A DNA stretch of 64,000 bases from Dendrophyllia cribrosa (Eukaryota > Cnidaria > Anthozoa > Scleractinia > Dendrophylliidae), in assembly GCA_024195265.1 (NCBI GenBank), contig JAJLRJ010000014.1, forward strand, positions 20,718,093 to 20,782,092, in the 5' to 3' direction. Position numbers and translations under genes: made by a program. The notes beneath the pieces are model-generated. The model was not told where the DNA came from, made no database searches, and saw only the letters and a list, made by a program, of their open reading frames with translations. Every line of letters begins with the position of its first letter. Positions within the stretch are counted from its first letter, which is position 1. Positions 24,951 to 36,085 of the stretch are shown here, one piece after another.

Positions 24951-26870
24951 TAGGCGCTAGAAAGAGGGAGGCATTAGGGCCTATTAGAAACCGGAAAACC
25001 GCTCAAAATTTCCGTGAAAACTGAAAATACGCAATAAGAATCGCTCAAAACCGAAAAACCGCTGAATATAATGATCAAAATAGCAAATTTACAAACCCCA
25101 CCTGTTTCGTTAAAGATGATTGAGTACCACGTGATTTAGAGCATTGATTTGAATAAAGGATTAGGAACATTGATTGACATTTAAGCTTTTGTACTTTAGG
25201 TCATATTTCAGTCAGTAAATCATCAATTTCAGAAGAACAGTCCCGTTTCATTTTGCTAACTCGTATCAAGTCTGTTAATCTAACCTTTATCAGGCTAACC
25301 TGTAGCCAACGGCCCGCCACAGAAGTAAGTAGATTATGATTGTGAAATTATACTTTGAGCTATTTTGGAGTCAGATCATTGTATGAGAATTAAATACATA
25401 GTTACAAAACGACTTTGTATTTTCTTGTTTTTAGATCGAATAATTGCAATATCAACTTTAATTAATAAACAAATTATACGATTTGTGGTGGATGTTCAAC
25501 GGCAGCACGTTTCTAAGGGGAACACCACCCCTGACCCTTGATACCACAGCGAAATAAAGCTACAGTCGAACCTGTATACTATACCGACAGCCCTGTATTA
25601 AGCTGCCACCCTCTATTTATAGTGATTTCTATAAGCTCATATTTCTTCTTTCATTTTAAAGCTATTGCAATTGAATTAGAACTTTGTGGGCCACTTTCAC
25701 CAACAACGTCACCTGAATGGCACATCACGTAAACCAGGAAGCGAAAAACCAAATCGCAATGGATACAAAAACCGAAAAACCGGACATTTGAGTGCAACAA
25801 CCGAAAAACCGATCTAAAAAAAGACCAAAACAATAAAACCGAAAACCCCGATGCCCCCCTCTAGAAAGAGGAGGGGAACTCCCATTTTCCTCCCCTTTCT
25901 AGTCCCTGTCACGCAAACTAAACGCAAGTCGGCATTTTCAAAACTTGCGTTCTCATTTGGCCAATTTCTTTCGGTTGTGAGAATTTCGTGGTACATCAAG
26001 ACATCACCCCTTGTCAATGAACTTCTTTGTTCTTGCTACATTTCTGTTTGACAATATAGTGGTCTGACAAGCAGAAATAACACGTTGAAAAAACTTGATC
26101 TAAGTCAGGAACCCACTGCTTACTACGCTGCCGCTGTCGTTGTGTATGCCGCATCAAAGGTCACGACTTTAGAAACTGGGTAGCCTCTGTACAGCCGCCT
26201 CATCCCATCAAGATTTTATTTTGTGAGGAGTGGGGGCTGCTGCACACACGCTAGAAACTGGGTAACATATGAAGGTAAACCAAGAAGCAATAGACTTGAG
26301 AAAGGCGATTAGTGCCGAGCCTTGGAGGCCTGGAAGTTGGTTGTGCGCATGCGTTAAGTCATGACCAAACCTCGGCGATCATTCGCGTCCCCAGAGCTGC
26401 CTGTACCCTATAGCCGTTGGGGCGTGGGCACTATAACAACAACAACAACAATGATAATAATAATAATAATAATATGTCTTTGTTTAATTGATAATATACA
26501 TATCAAAAGTTACAATAAAAGAATTAGAAATAACGATAAAGGTAAAATTACAATGGTGGGAAATAACAGTCGTAATAACAAAAAGTATTTTCACTCGTTC
26601 CATCATTTGTAAACTTTTTTAATTCCCCAGTGCAATTACGTCATCCAGTTGTCTCAACAGCCTCGTTTCACACAATGCATATTTATGTCACGCTAAGATG
26701 TTTTGGTCGTTTTAAATCTGTTTTAACTCTACAATTCTTTGCCTTCAAACTCAGTATGGAACATTAAAACCGATCTGTGGACTTAGCCTAACGTTGTTTC
26801 GTATTCAGGAGATGGCTCTTAGAGCCCTTTGATCAATTTTGTCTCCAAATTGGTCATACGATAAAATACG
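24951..26870. other. Spacer with degenerate simple repeats
   Basis: ccgaaaaaccg-type motifs at 24980-25065 and 25735-25845. An inverted retroelement-like tail with (CAA)n(TAA)n lies at 26430-26475. No gene recognised. Confidence 0.4.
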
Positions 26871-26973
26871 TATTGACTAGGTAGTCGGCCGGATGAGAAA
26901 ATATTTGGCTCTCGGTCTTGGTCAGGACCTCGAGCCAAATATTTTCCCATCCGGCCCTCCAACTTGGTCAATA
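26871..26973. repeat. Inverted repeat (short MITE)
   Basis: 41-bp arms: tattgactagg, gccggatgagaaaatattt, ggctc and the complement, with a ~20-base loop. Confidence 0.8.
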
Positions 26974-26984
26974 AGTACATAATC

Positions 26985-27396
26985 TTAATTTCTTGTTGAT
27001 TTCCATGGATGCCTTAACTGTTTTTCTTTTTTCCGAATTGTCTTGTTAAAATTCCACTGAGAGAACGAACAGACAAGCAGTTGAACACAGCTTGAACTCG
27101 TGGCGTCTTTAAGCCATTGCAGTATTGATTCCCGAGTGTTTTGAGTGCTTTTATGGAGAAACATAGAATTCTGTCTTAAAGTTAGAGTACACATCATTCA
27201 CTATATTCAGTAGCCGACACTTGAAACCTTGATCGCTAAGCAAATGGCAAGTTATATAAATCACAAAACTTGCCGGAACAAAAATCCCACAGCAAAAAGC
27301 GGCGAACACAACATCAAACGGTCCTGTCCATCCATGGACGACTTGCATTGTCTTGAAAACTTGTACGCTGTCTGAATTTTTCCTTCTGATTCTCAA
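26985..27396 (-). other. Unidentified minus-strand open frames
   Basis: An 81-codon frame with a hydrophobic stretch (FDVVFAAFCCGIFVPASF) overlaps a 70-codon frame. No family recognised and no splice context that convinces. Confidence 0.15.
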
Positions 27397-27516
27397 GTAA
27401 ACAAACAGAGAAATTCAATCAAGAGCGAGATCACGACGTCGTGTGTTAACCAATCAAACCAGTGAAACTATAAAATATGCGTGCATAAATATGCGTGCAT
27501 AAATTTGTATGCACTA

Positions 27517-28054
27517 AAGGCTGGTTTTCACTAGCGCATAAGCACAAGCATAAGCATAAGCATAATCGGCCGAAAAGCAAGTGAGAACGCCAGAACATAA
27601 GCATAAAGACATACGCAAGCGCAGTATGAACGAAATTCTCGATACCAGCTTTCCTCGGCTGTGAGATCCGAATCAAAGATGGCGGATGATTTGGTTGACT
27701 GCCTTGTGCTTATGCTTGTGCTTATTTCATCCCCGTTCTCACTTGACATAAATGTGACACAAGCATAGCATAAGCACAAGAAGAACGAACACTGTGCTTA
27801 TGCCATGCTTGTGTCACATTTATGTCAAGTGAGAACGGGGATGAAATAAGCACAAGCATAAGCACAAGGCAGTCAACCAAATCATCCGCCATCTTTGATT
27901 CGGATCTCACAGCCGAGGAAAGCTAGTATCGAGAATTTCGTTCATACTGCGCTTGCGTATGTCTTTATGCTTATGTTCTGGCGTTCTCACTTGCTTTTCG
28001 GCCGATTATGCTTATGCTTATGCTTGTGCTTATGCGCTAGTGAAAACCAGCCTT
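27517..28054. mobile_element. Near-perfect 538-bp palindromic MITE
   Basis: Two arms of about 260 bp read aaggctggttttcactagcg, then repeated agcataagcac units, ending with the exact complement. The ends resemble those of the 29717 MITE (ggctggtt..cactagcg). ORFs here are shadows of the (AAGCAT/AAGCAC)n repeat. Confidence 0.92.
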
Positions 28055-28373
28055 AATATGACACACAAAAAAAGAAAATCCAGATCGAGGCGAAAACATA
28101 ACTCGTCGGCTACGCCACGAGTTAAAAAAACAAACAAAACAATTAATTAAAGGGAAGCCTTGCCTGACTCTTCTGTTGATAAAAAAATGCTTACCCGGCC
28201 ATATTTAAAGCACACCCGGCCTTTACGCTCTACCGTAAAAGCATTTTACCAACTTAACCGAAGATTATACTTAAGGTTATATTTTTAGTTCCTCTTACTT
28301 ACAGGCCTTGGGGTCTTTTGGTCCTCAGTTCTTGCAGTTCTTCAGCTTTCTATTGTTATTCACCTCTCGAGGT

Positions 28374-28510
28374 ATAGAGGTTTTGCACAGCAGCCATGTT
28401 GCATGGCAGGAACAATAGATTCTTTTCCCTATGAGAAAGAATGTTCTTTCTAATGCAAAACATTTTCATTGTTCCTGCCATGCAACATGGCTGCCGTGCA
28501 AAACCTCTAT
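28374..28510. mobile_element. Short palindromic MITE
   Basis: Arms atagaggttttgcac and gccatgttgcatggcagg with their inverse around a ~35-base loop. Confidence 0.85.
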
Positions 28511-28687
28511 TGAATTAGATGAATTGCTTACAAAGCGGCAGACAAACTTGAGGTAAACGCCCTTCAGTGATTCCGATTGGCGGAATATTTTATTATTTTG
28601 AAAACGAGTTTGATGTCTAATTGAGGGCTGCTGTGAACGAATAAACAAGTTATTTTTTACAAGTTTTCATTGTAGCCAGCAATACAA

Positions 28688-28972
28688 TTGTACAGCGGAC
28701 GAAGACAACACAACACCATTTTATTCGTTGATCATAGCTTACATGTATTTAACAAGGGAGAAAAAGCAAGGTGCTTGCTACTGGTCTTGGTTTTGCTTTG
28801 CTTATGCAATACCGAGTACTCGAAGAGACACATGAATTGCAGGTGGTGGGTTCGCCCTTGGGCAACGCAAACACGTCGTAAGTCTCAAGGTTTTGCAGAC
28901 AATCTAGTTGAAGAACTAAGAGAAACAGATAAGGAAAGTTTTCACAACTTTTTTCGGTTAGTGCAATACTGA
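28688..28972 (+). pseudogene. PIF/Harbinger transposase-like (HARBI1-type) N-terminal fragment
   Basis: The frame contains CRWWVRPWATQTRRKSQGFA then NLVEELRETDKESFHNFFRL. RRWWVRPW, L..EL...D...F.NF.R is the typical start of HARBI1/ALP1-type nucleases. The frame stops after LVQY, before the DDE core, and a MITE begins 50 bases on. It is a truncated copy, or an exon whose remainder is lost. Confidence 0.55.
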
Positions 28973-29020
28973 GCACCCGTGATTTCGCAACGATTCTTGT
29001 CAAGTTTTCCTTGTTGAGCA

Positions 29021-29190
29021 TACAGACAAGCAAGTTTTGCGATTTGTCAAGTTTTTCTATGACAAGTTGCCTTGTTCAAAAGCTAGCATGCCAGCTTTTG
29101 AACAAGTGCACTTGACAAGGAAAAACTTGGCAAGTTTTTATTTACACACGAGCAAGTAAAACTTGTCAAGGCAAAACTTGCTCGTCTGTA
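29021..29190. mobile_element. MITE, TACAGACAAGCAAG type
   Basis: Inverted ends tacagacaagcaagtttt and its complement. A core hairpin gttcaaaagct/agcttttgaac is surrounded by cttgtcaag repeats. Confidence 0.85.
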
Positions 29191-29716
29191 ACGTGCTTAA
29201 CGAGAAAAAAAATGATGGCGGCCATTATGAATAATTAATACTAGGCCTTTTCCCGGCTGACGCAGGGCATAGGAAAAATGCCCCCAATCTCTAAAATGTT
29301 TCCTATGATGTCTAGTATTAGTACGCAAAGTTTCATGCTTTTATCATAAAGTACACAATTTGCAGCTTATTTGACACCTATCTACCGGACTAGCAACAGT
29401 AAAAAAGAATTAGAACCCCCAAACATTGTCCCTCCGAAATAACAGAATTTCGCTTAGCTTATGGTCATGTTATATCGCCAAATGCCACCAAATATACAAC
29501 TTAACTTCATAAAAAGATTATTTTGAGCAAAACAGAAGCAGTAGTTTGGAGATAAAATGCAGGATTGCAAGGACGGAGGGGGATTTTGATTTTGTGACAT
29601 GCGGTCAAGAAATAAAAGTTGTCATTCTTGTGGAAATTTGACTTTTTAGTTGATATTTCTTTGCTTTCATCACTTTCAGCGTTATTTTTTTTGTTCCTAG
29701 ATAACAGAGTAAGCTT

Positions 29717-29978
29717 AAGGGCTGGTTCCCACTAGCGACGTAATCGGAAGCGGAGTCGGAAGCGTAAGGATCCTTACGTTTTATTGTAAATTAAAAAACG
29801 GAGTCGCAATCGGAATCAGAAGCTGGACGGAATCGGAATCGGAAGGATCAGAAGGTTTCCTTTTTCTTCCGATTCCGCTTCTGCCGCTTGCTATCCGCTT
29901 CCGTCGTTTTGATTTCCACTAGATCGTAAGGTTCTTACGATTCCGATTCCGCTTACGTCGCTAGTGGGAACCAAGCTG
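29717..29978. mobile_element. MITE, GGCTGGTTCCCACTAGCG type
   Basis: Inverted ends gggctggttcccactagcg and cgctagtgggaacc, interior of alternating gaatcggaag units and inverse. Its ends match the 27517 palindrome. Confidence 0.88.
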
Positions 29979-30285
29979 AAAGCAAGCTTCTAACCATGAA
30001 AACACGATATATATACCGGGACAATGACAATGAGGGACAGGAATATAGGATTACTTACAACCGGCGATAGACAGTTCACCTGGGTCGTTACTCCGCGCTT
30101 TTTACCGCATAAAAAAGCTGAAGATCGACCAGGCTTGAAATCACCTATCTCTCCATCCGTTTATATAAAAATTCTGACGCGCTAACCTTTTTGTTCATCT
30201 AGGGTGGGATAAGGCGACATTGAAGTGAGACACCCACACAACAACAACAATGATACTAACAACAACACCAAGTTGACGTATTTAG

Positions 30286-30291
30286 TTTATT
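30286..30291 (-). promoter_or_regulatory. Possible polyadenylation signal of the CPS1-like gene
   Basis: AATAAA on the minus strand, about 580 bases after the stop codon and beyond a MITE. No cDNA end is available, so use of this site is a guess. Confidence 0.25.
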
Positions 30292-30543
30292 TCTTCTCAA
30301 CATAAGAGTAGTTTACAGCTCTACAATAAAATAATATTCCCTCGAAAAATACTGTTCTTAAATTACTTCGTTTTACGCCTTTTACCGCTTTATACCGTTT
30401 CACGACTGAGCGGTTCTTCCTTTTTTGTTTTAGGATTTAGCGGTTTCATATTGAACACCGCCTTGCACGCTTCAAACGTTTCACGCTAGTACCGTTTAAT
30501 CCTCCAAACGGTGTAACGTTTAATACAATTTCTCGTTGCCAAT

Positions 30544-30828
30544 AGAACGGTTTCCATTTGAGTGTCGTAAAACCAAAACCAAAGTAATTACTCTGACCAA
30601 TCACAGCAGTCGTAAACAATCCAATGAACCAATCAGAGCTCGAAGCTAATGCATGTAGCCGGCGCGAAGCGCGGGAAAACGCGTGCGAGCAAGTCACGAT
30701 TGGTTTTGGTTTTACTTCTGATTGGTCGAGAAAGTGGCGCGATATTTTTTCGCCAAACACAAAGCGTAGCAATGCAAAACCAAAGCAATTGCGAAATTAC
30801 TTTCGACACTCATTTGAAGACCGTTCTA
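30544..30828. mobile_element. AATTGAGTGTCG-family MITE in the CPS1 3'UTR/downstream region
   Basis: Full-length copy with inverted ends (agaacggtttccatttgag / complement) and CCAAT-rich interior. It lies 46 bases after the CPS1-like stop codon. Confidence 0.9.
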
Positions 30829-30873
30829 TCCTGGTCATTTTGCTATTTTATAGAGTTTACGGTCATGTTTCTT

Positions 30874-30975
30874 TTATGGCATCGCTTTTTTGTTCGAAGA
30901 CTTCTGATAATGGAATAAAGAAGTCGCTTCTATTTTGCCTGTCCCAGACAGAGCTTCGGCAAACATCTTTACTAC
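30874..30975 (-). CDS. CPS1: CPS1-like terminal exon 23 with stop
   Basis: 33 codons and TAA: VVKMFAEALSGTGKIEATS then LFHYQK and a short basic tail. This matches the end of animal CPS1 (KLFAEA...SLFHY), so the protein stops here and is not fused to downstream CAD domains. Acceptor tgtttag. A MITE begins only ~45 bases after the stop, in the 3'UTR. Confidence 0.95.
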   Translation of the reverse strand, partial: VVKMFAEALSGTGKIEATSLFHYQKSSNKKAMP

Positions 30976-31129
30976 CTAAACAAGAGATTGAAAGGAAAAG
31001 GAAATTGAACACTGTCAAGTGAAACGATACAGTAAAGAAAAAGCTCCCAATATTGAGGATTATTATCAAAACTCTCCATGCTTTTATCTCTGTGGTTGTC
31101 ATGGTGGCTCTGCCGTTTTAAAAGCTACC

Positions 31130-32160
31130 GGAGCAGTACTTTCCTGTGGTGCTGTTTATTATGCTGTACAAGGTGGTTCTAACTTTTGAGTCTGTGGATG
31201 AAATCCTAAAGTGTGACCATTCAAATGAAAGCTACTGAGCAGTACTTTCCTGTGGTACTGTTTATCATGCTGTACAAGGTGGTTCTAACTTTTGAGTCTG
31301 TGGATGAAATCCTAAAGTGTGACCATTCAAATGAAAGCTACTGAGCAGTACTTTCCTGTGGTGCTGTTTATTATGCTGTACAAGGTGGTTCTAACTTTTG
31401 AGTCTGTGGATGAAATCCTAAAGTGTGACCATTCAAATGAAAGCTACTGAGCAGTACTTTTCTGTGGTACTGTTTATTATGCTGTACAAGGTGGTTCTAA
31501 CTTTTGATTCTGTGGATGAAATCCTAAAGTGTGACCATTCAAATGAAAGCTACTGAGCAGTACTTTCCTGTGGTGCTGTTTATTATGCTGTACAAGGTGG
31601 TTCTAACTTTTGAGTCTGTGGATGAAATCCTAAAGTGTGACCATTCAAATGAAAGTTATTGAGCAGTACTTTTCTGTGGTACTGTTTATTATGCTGTACA
31701 AGGTGGTTCTAACTTTTGAGTCTGGATGAAATCCTAAAGTGTGACCATTCAAATGAAAGTTATTGAGCAGTACTTTCCTGTGGTGCTGTTTATTATGCCG
31801 TACAAGGTGGTTCTAACTTTTGTGTCTGAGTATGAAATCCTACAGTGTGACCATTTAAATGAAAGCTACTGAGCAGTACTTTTCTGCAGTGGTGATATTT
31901 AATATACTGTACAACGTGGTTCTAACTTTAGCGTGACCATTCAAATGAAAGCTACTGAGCAGTATTTTCCTGTTGTACTGTTTATTAAGGTGTACAAAGT
32001 GGTTCTTACTTTTGAGTCTGTGGATGAAATCCTACAGTGTGACCATTTAAATAAAAGCTATTGAGCAGTACTTTCATGTGGTGGTGAGTCTTGAGTCTGT
32101 GGATGAAAATCCTAAAGTGTGACCATTCAAATAAAAGCTACTGAGCAGTTTTTTTCCTGT
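31130..32160. repeat. ~110-bp satellite array in the last CPS1 intron, about 10-11 units
   Basis: Unit contains gagcagtactttcctgtgg, atgctgtacaaggtggttct, gagtctgtggatgaaatcc and gtgaccattcaaatgaaag. Units are nearly identical at the right-hand start and diverge toward 32160. Single or few copies occur elsewhere in the window. Confidence 0.95.
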
Positions 32161-32215
32161 GGTGGTGGTTATTAAGTCGCTGTACAAGCTGGATCTAAAT
32201 CCTGAGCTACAATAC

Positions 32216-32345
32216 CTCCAAGTTTGTGATGAGCGGTACTCCGCGATCGATGGATGCTCTCCTTATAAGGTAGTTATCCTTGATGTATTTTGTGTTCTGA
32301 TTCGGAAGGTTGATCACCAGGTCCACGTCTTTTTCCTGGATTAGT
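32216..32345 (-). CDS. CPS1: CPS1-like exon 22
   Basis: Completes the split Arg codon, then reads LIQEKDVDLVINLPNQNTKY, IKDNYLIRR and VPLITNLE. The Asn residues of NLPN and KDN match allosteric-site positions of vertebrate CPS1. Acceptor tcatag, donor GAG|gtattg. It joins exon 21 in phase. Confidence 0.95.
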
Positions 32346-33404
32346 CTATGATATATTAGGGAATCTGGTCAGTAAACGAGCTATGTCGTGTGGATTTTTT
32401 TGGGGGTCAAAACTTCCCTAAATTAAAACTAAATACCTTTGTTATAAACGAGATGCTAAAAGACCACTGAGAGGAAGATATCAAGTGAATTTTCGAAGAG
32501 AGAATCAACCATAATCAGAGGTTTAGCGAGTTTTCCAAGACACAAGTCGGTAAACTTGAAAATAGTGGCCCATTTTTCAGTTTAAAGTTGCAATCCATTT
32601 CCATCCTGGCCATCTGCAACCCGAGACACGTATTTTTACTCTTAGAGCACTAGTAGAATAATTTGAAACAAAACTGGTTTTCACTGATATAAATACTGAT
32701 ATCCTTTGGCTTTTTGAAGTAACATTAAAAAAGGTGACATAGCCCCATAAAGTCCTTTGAGTTGTTTTGAACACGTCGACACGTTAACAGGTGGCGCGAA
32801 AACACGTGGACACGTGGCACGAAAACATGATCAAACGTGACGCGCGTGCGCAGTTCCCGCCAAACGTTTGCAAACAAAAGAAAGACATTGAATCTTCCAC
32901 TTTAAACGCAAAACTCAAGGCCGTTTCTAAACAAGCTTTTCTTATTACCGTTTAATTTAATTTAGCTGCATTTAACCAGTCTTCCTCGCAAAGAAAGGTT
33001 CATAAATTTATCGCGCGTGGATCGCTCTGGGGTGATGAAATCTCGGGTTCGGGTTGGTGTCCTGCAGTTGCCTAGCAACAAAACCATAGCCCTTTTCGTG
33101 GTTAACCTACAATAAAAATCAACGTGGTTACGAGGCAATTTCAAGCAATTGTCTCGCAATCATGTTGAATTTTATTGTAATGCAAATGAGAAAGGTTAAC
33201 CGCGAAAAGGGCTATTGACGTCATCCAGTGTGACGAGCGACTGGGAACGAGAATGTCTCAACTTAAATTTCGGGGCAATTGTGGCCATTTCAACCAACCT
33301 TTCCAGTTAAACCAGAAATTTCATCTCTCCCTTCCCGGTCGTTAAAATTTTGCGGTGCACCCTCCCGCGAGCTTCGCGAGGTTCTGTGAGACACGTATTT
33401 CTAG

Positions 33405-33586
33405 TACAGTCGAACCTCCGCTAACGGACACCTCCCGTAGACGGACACCTCCCATAAGCGGACACTTAGTCGTGGTCCCAACCACATACAAACACTACAT
33501 TTTTAACCTCCCACAAGCGGACACCTTTCTTAAACGGACACTTTTTCTGGTCTCGATGGTGTCCGTTTACGGGAGGTTCGACTGTA
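33405..33586. mobile_element. Tc1/mariner-type MITE
   Basis: Ends tacagtcgaacctcc and ggaggttcgactgta with TA at both borders fit TA target duplication. The interior has cggacacctccc repeats. Located in CPS1 intron 21, upstream of GPCR copy A. Confidence 0.85.
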
Positions 33587-34310
33587 TAGTATTTATATAG
33601 CACTTGTACATTGCTGTTCTAAGGACTTAACACTGAACGACTCTAAGAATTAAAAAAAAAAGTGTAAATAAATGAAATAAAATAAAGTAACCTTTTGAAA
33701 CCTACTTAGTTCAAATATAGTGATGGATAATGTAAAATCAACAATTAAAACTATAAATTATAGGTAATTATAAAAAAATGCCAAATTGAACAAACTAAAC
33801 GCAATATCATGTATGCCATCCGTAACACCTGCTTTTTCAAAGCGGTCAAAGCTGATTTCAAAATTTAACTGGGTTTAATTAAAAAAACACATTTCTTTTA
33901 CACATAAAACATATCAAAGGCGCTTGGAAGTTGATTGTTTTTTCGATGAAAAGTTAAACGTGTTATTAGGCATGGGTCACAATCAAAATCGCGATCGCCC
34001 TGCACGATCTCTTAAAAGAGTCCTAGAGATCAATAAGTCAAAACAGTCCGGGGGATCAATGGAACCTGCTGTTTTAGAGGTATCAAACTAATAGAAAAAT
34101 CGGTTACACTGGTATTAAAATAACAAAGGAAAAATAACAAGCAAAATTGATATTTTTCAGTTAAACTACCTTTGTTTCATCCTATATCAATTACAACTGA
34201 ACACAGGCAGGAAGAGAACCTTTAAATCGTTTACGGAAAGAACGATTTCAGAATCCAAAAAGGCAATAACCATTTTTATGCTTAAAACTCAAAAACCGTA
34301 AAGAGCTGGG

Positions 34311-35156
34311 ATGGACAATTTTACTGTGATAAATTGTTTACTTAATGCTCAATTGATGCTCATATCAATCATAGGAAATACATTGGTGCTGGTCGCCATA
34401 TTGAGAACTCCTACACTTCGTTCACCGTCCACCGTTTTCTTGTGCAGTCTCGCCGTCACAGACCTTCTTGTTGGCCTCGTTGTTCAACCAGTTTACATTG
34501 CAGTTTTTATCGGCAAGCCAGGTCAGGATTTGTATCACGTATTCAAAATCGTTTCTCTTTTAGGCTGCGGTGTTTCTATTTGTACAATGACGGCGATAAG
34601 CGTGGATCGTTTTTTAGCTCTTCACTATCACATGCGATATCCGAATTTGATGACCGAAAAACGTGCAATTTGTATATCAACAAGTCTATGGTTCATTTTG
34701 ATCCTTACATCAGGCCTGTATTTATGGAACAGATCCTACCGAATTATTCTTTCAACTGGTATTGCCATTTGCTTCTTGATTACTTCTTTCTTGTACATAG
34801 GAATTTATCAAATCGTTCGTCGGCATCAGCTACAGATTCACTTTCAACAACAGGCGGTACAAGGTGTAAATGCTGAACATAATCTGAACATGGCGCGATG
34901 GAAGAGAAGTGCAAAAAAAACGTTTGTATATTACATATGCATGATTGTGTGTTATTCTCCACTGTTTACTGGAATGTTAATTTTACCTACTGATCCTGGG
35001 ATTAGGGCGACAAATGAGTGGGAGTTGATGAAGACTGCGCTGTTTATGAACTCGTCCATTAATCCAATTTTGTACTGCTGGCGTCTCCGCGAACTTCGAA
35101 CGGCAGTTTTAAAGACCCTGAGACAGTTGTTAGGTAAACAAACAGCGGAAAACTAA
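34311..35156 (+). CDS. Class A (rhodopsin-like) G-protein-coupled receptor, copy A
   Basis: Single-exon 281-residue receptor with seven hydrophobic segments. Class A landmarks: Asn23 in GN of TM1, Asp51 in AVTDLL of TM2, DRF at 99-101 instead of DRY, Trp127 in TM4, CYSP in TM6 and NPILY at 251-255 in TM7. The short N-terminus has an NFT glycosylation site. Both extracellular loops are short, as in the adenosine/melanocortin-like group. It should signal through a G protein at the plasma membrane; the ligand is unknown. An in-frame stop occurs a few codons upstream, so the ATG at 34311 is the likely start. It lies in intron 21 of the CPS1-like gene on the opposite strand, and its closest relative is copy B. 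Confidence 0.93.
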   Translation: MDNFTVINCLLNAQLMLISIIGNTLVLVAILRTPTLRSPSTVFLCSLAVTDLLVGLVVQPVYIAVFIGKPGQDLYHVFKIVSLLGCGVSICTMTAISVDRFLALHYHMRYPNLMTEKRAICISTSLWFILILTSGLYLWNRSYRIILSTGIAICFLITSFLYIGIYQIVRRHQLQIHFQQQAVQGVNAEHNLNMARWKRSAKKTFVYYICMIVCYSPLFTGMLILPTDPGIRATNEWELMKTALFMNSSINPILYCWRLRELRTAVLKTLRQLLGKQTAEN

Positions 35157-35174
35157 CCGACGTCTACTATATGA

Positions 35175-35180
35175 AATAAA
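35175..35180 (+). promoter_or_regulatory. Poly(A) signal of GPCR copy A
   Basis: AATAAA about 20 bases after the stop codon. The same hexamer and surrounding bases follow copy B. Confidence 0.5.
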
Positions 35181-35269
35181 AACACCGTATAAACTCTTGC
35201 TCTTAGGCCATCGTAACTTGATAAGAAATAAAACACAAACAGCGGTGATAAACATAGTAAACCAATGCG

Positions 35270-36085
35270 TTTTTATAATAAACTTGACGTTTCGTATGCT
35301 AAGCGACATACATTTTCAAAAGTAACCGTTACAGTGTTTGAAAACTGTTTATACAGTTCAAAATTAGGGGTCTGGAACCAAGATTAAGAAAAACAATCTT
35401 AACAGTAATTTAATAGTACGGACTGTCAGTCCTAAGAAGCTACAGCTAATAAAGCAACAGCTTCTCACTGCTGACGGTAACACTAAGGCTATGTCTACAC
35501 TATACCGGATAGCTCTTGCGCCGGCACGAAAACCATACCGGATAGGCCTTTCGTTCACACATGAAACGCTAGTTTCGGAACGATTTTTGTTCCGGAGCGC
35601 CGCTGCAACGCGGCGCTCAAGAAAGTGAATCGTCACATATCGGATAGATTCTCGTGCCAATCTCTGGGGCAGTGTGAACAGGCAATCGAACCGAACCGTA
35701 GCGGAAGTCAACAACTAGGAGCGAGGATTGAAACCCACCGAAAAAGAAGTAAATATCCAGTTCTGGGTCGTTACTGTTCACACCAGGCCGGAGTATTTTT
35801 CATGTCGACATGATAAGCTATCCGGTATAGTGTAGACATAGCCTTAAGGAAGGCTGTAGTTCTTGAATCAACAAAGTCTCCTTCATTTTGCTGTGAACGT
35901 CCGTTTTGCCGGACGCTAAAATAACAAAATGATCCCAATTAATGTTGTGACCAGTGATTTTGATATGATCAGCAATGGCTGATGTATGGTCACTTTTAGT
36001 GAGGGCCTTGAAATGTTCGGTTTTTCTGTCATGAAGTCGTCGTTTTGTTTTCCCTATGTAGAATTCATATTCATCGGAATGACCT
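35270..36085 (-). mobile_element. Penelope-like element 3' fragment with GIY-YIG end, split by a MITE
   Basis: Minus-strand frame reads SDEYEFYIGKTKRRLHDRK, TEHFKALTKSDH and LLIQELQPSL, which is the GIY-YIG endonuclease end typical of Penelope-like elements. After the MITE at 35485-35845 the last codons resume as SSEKLLLY and a stop. There is no RT domain here, so this is a dead fragment. Confidence 0.65.
35485..35845. mobile_element. MITE inside the Penelope-like fragment
   Basis: 361 bp with ~30-bp inverted ends starting aaggctatgtctacacta and ending with its complement. It interrupts the GIY-YIG reading frame near its C-terminus. The TAA/TTA flanks would suit a PIF/Harbinger-type element, but a clean target duplication is not visible. 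Confidence 0.75.

Noticed and set aside
27517..28054. ORFs rich in Cys/Leu/Ala/Tyr over the palindrome
   Set aside because: They are translations of the agcataagcac repeat and its inverse.
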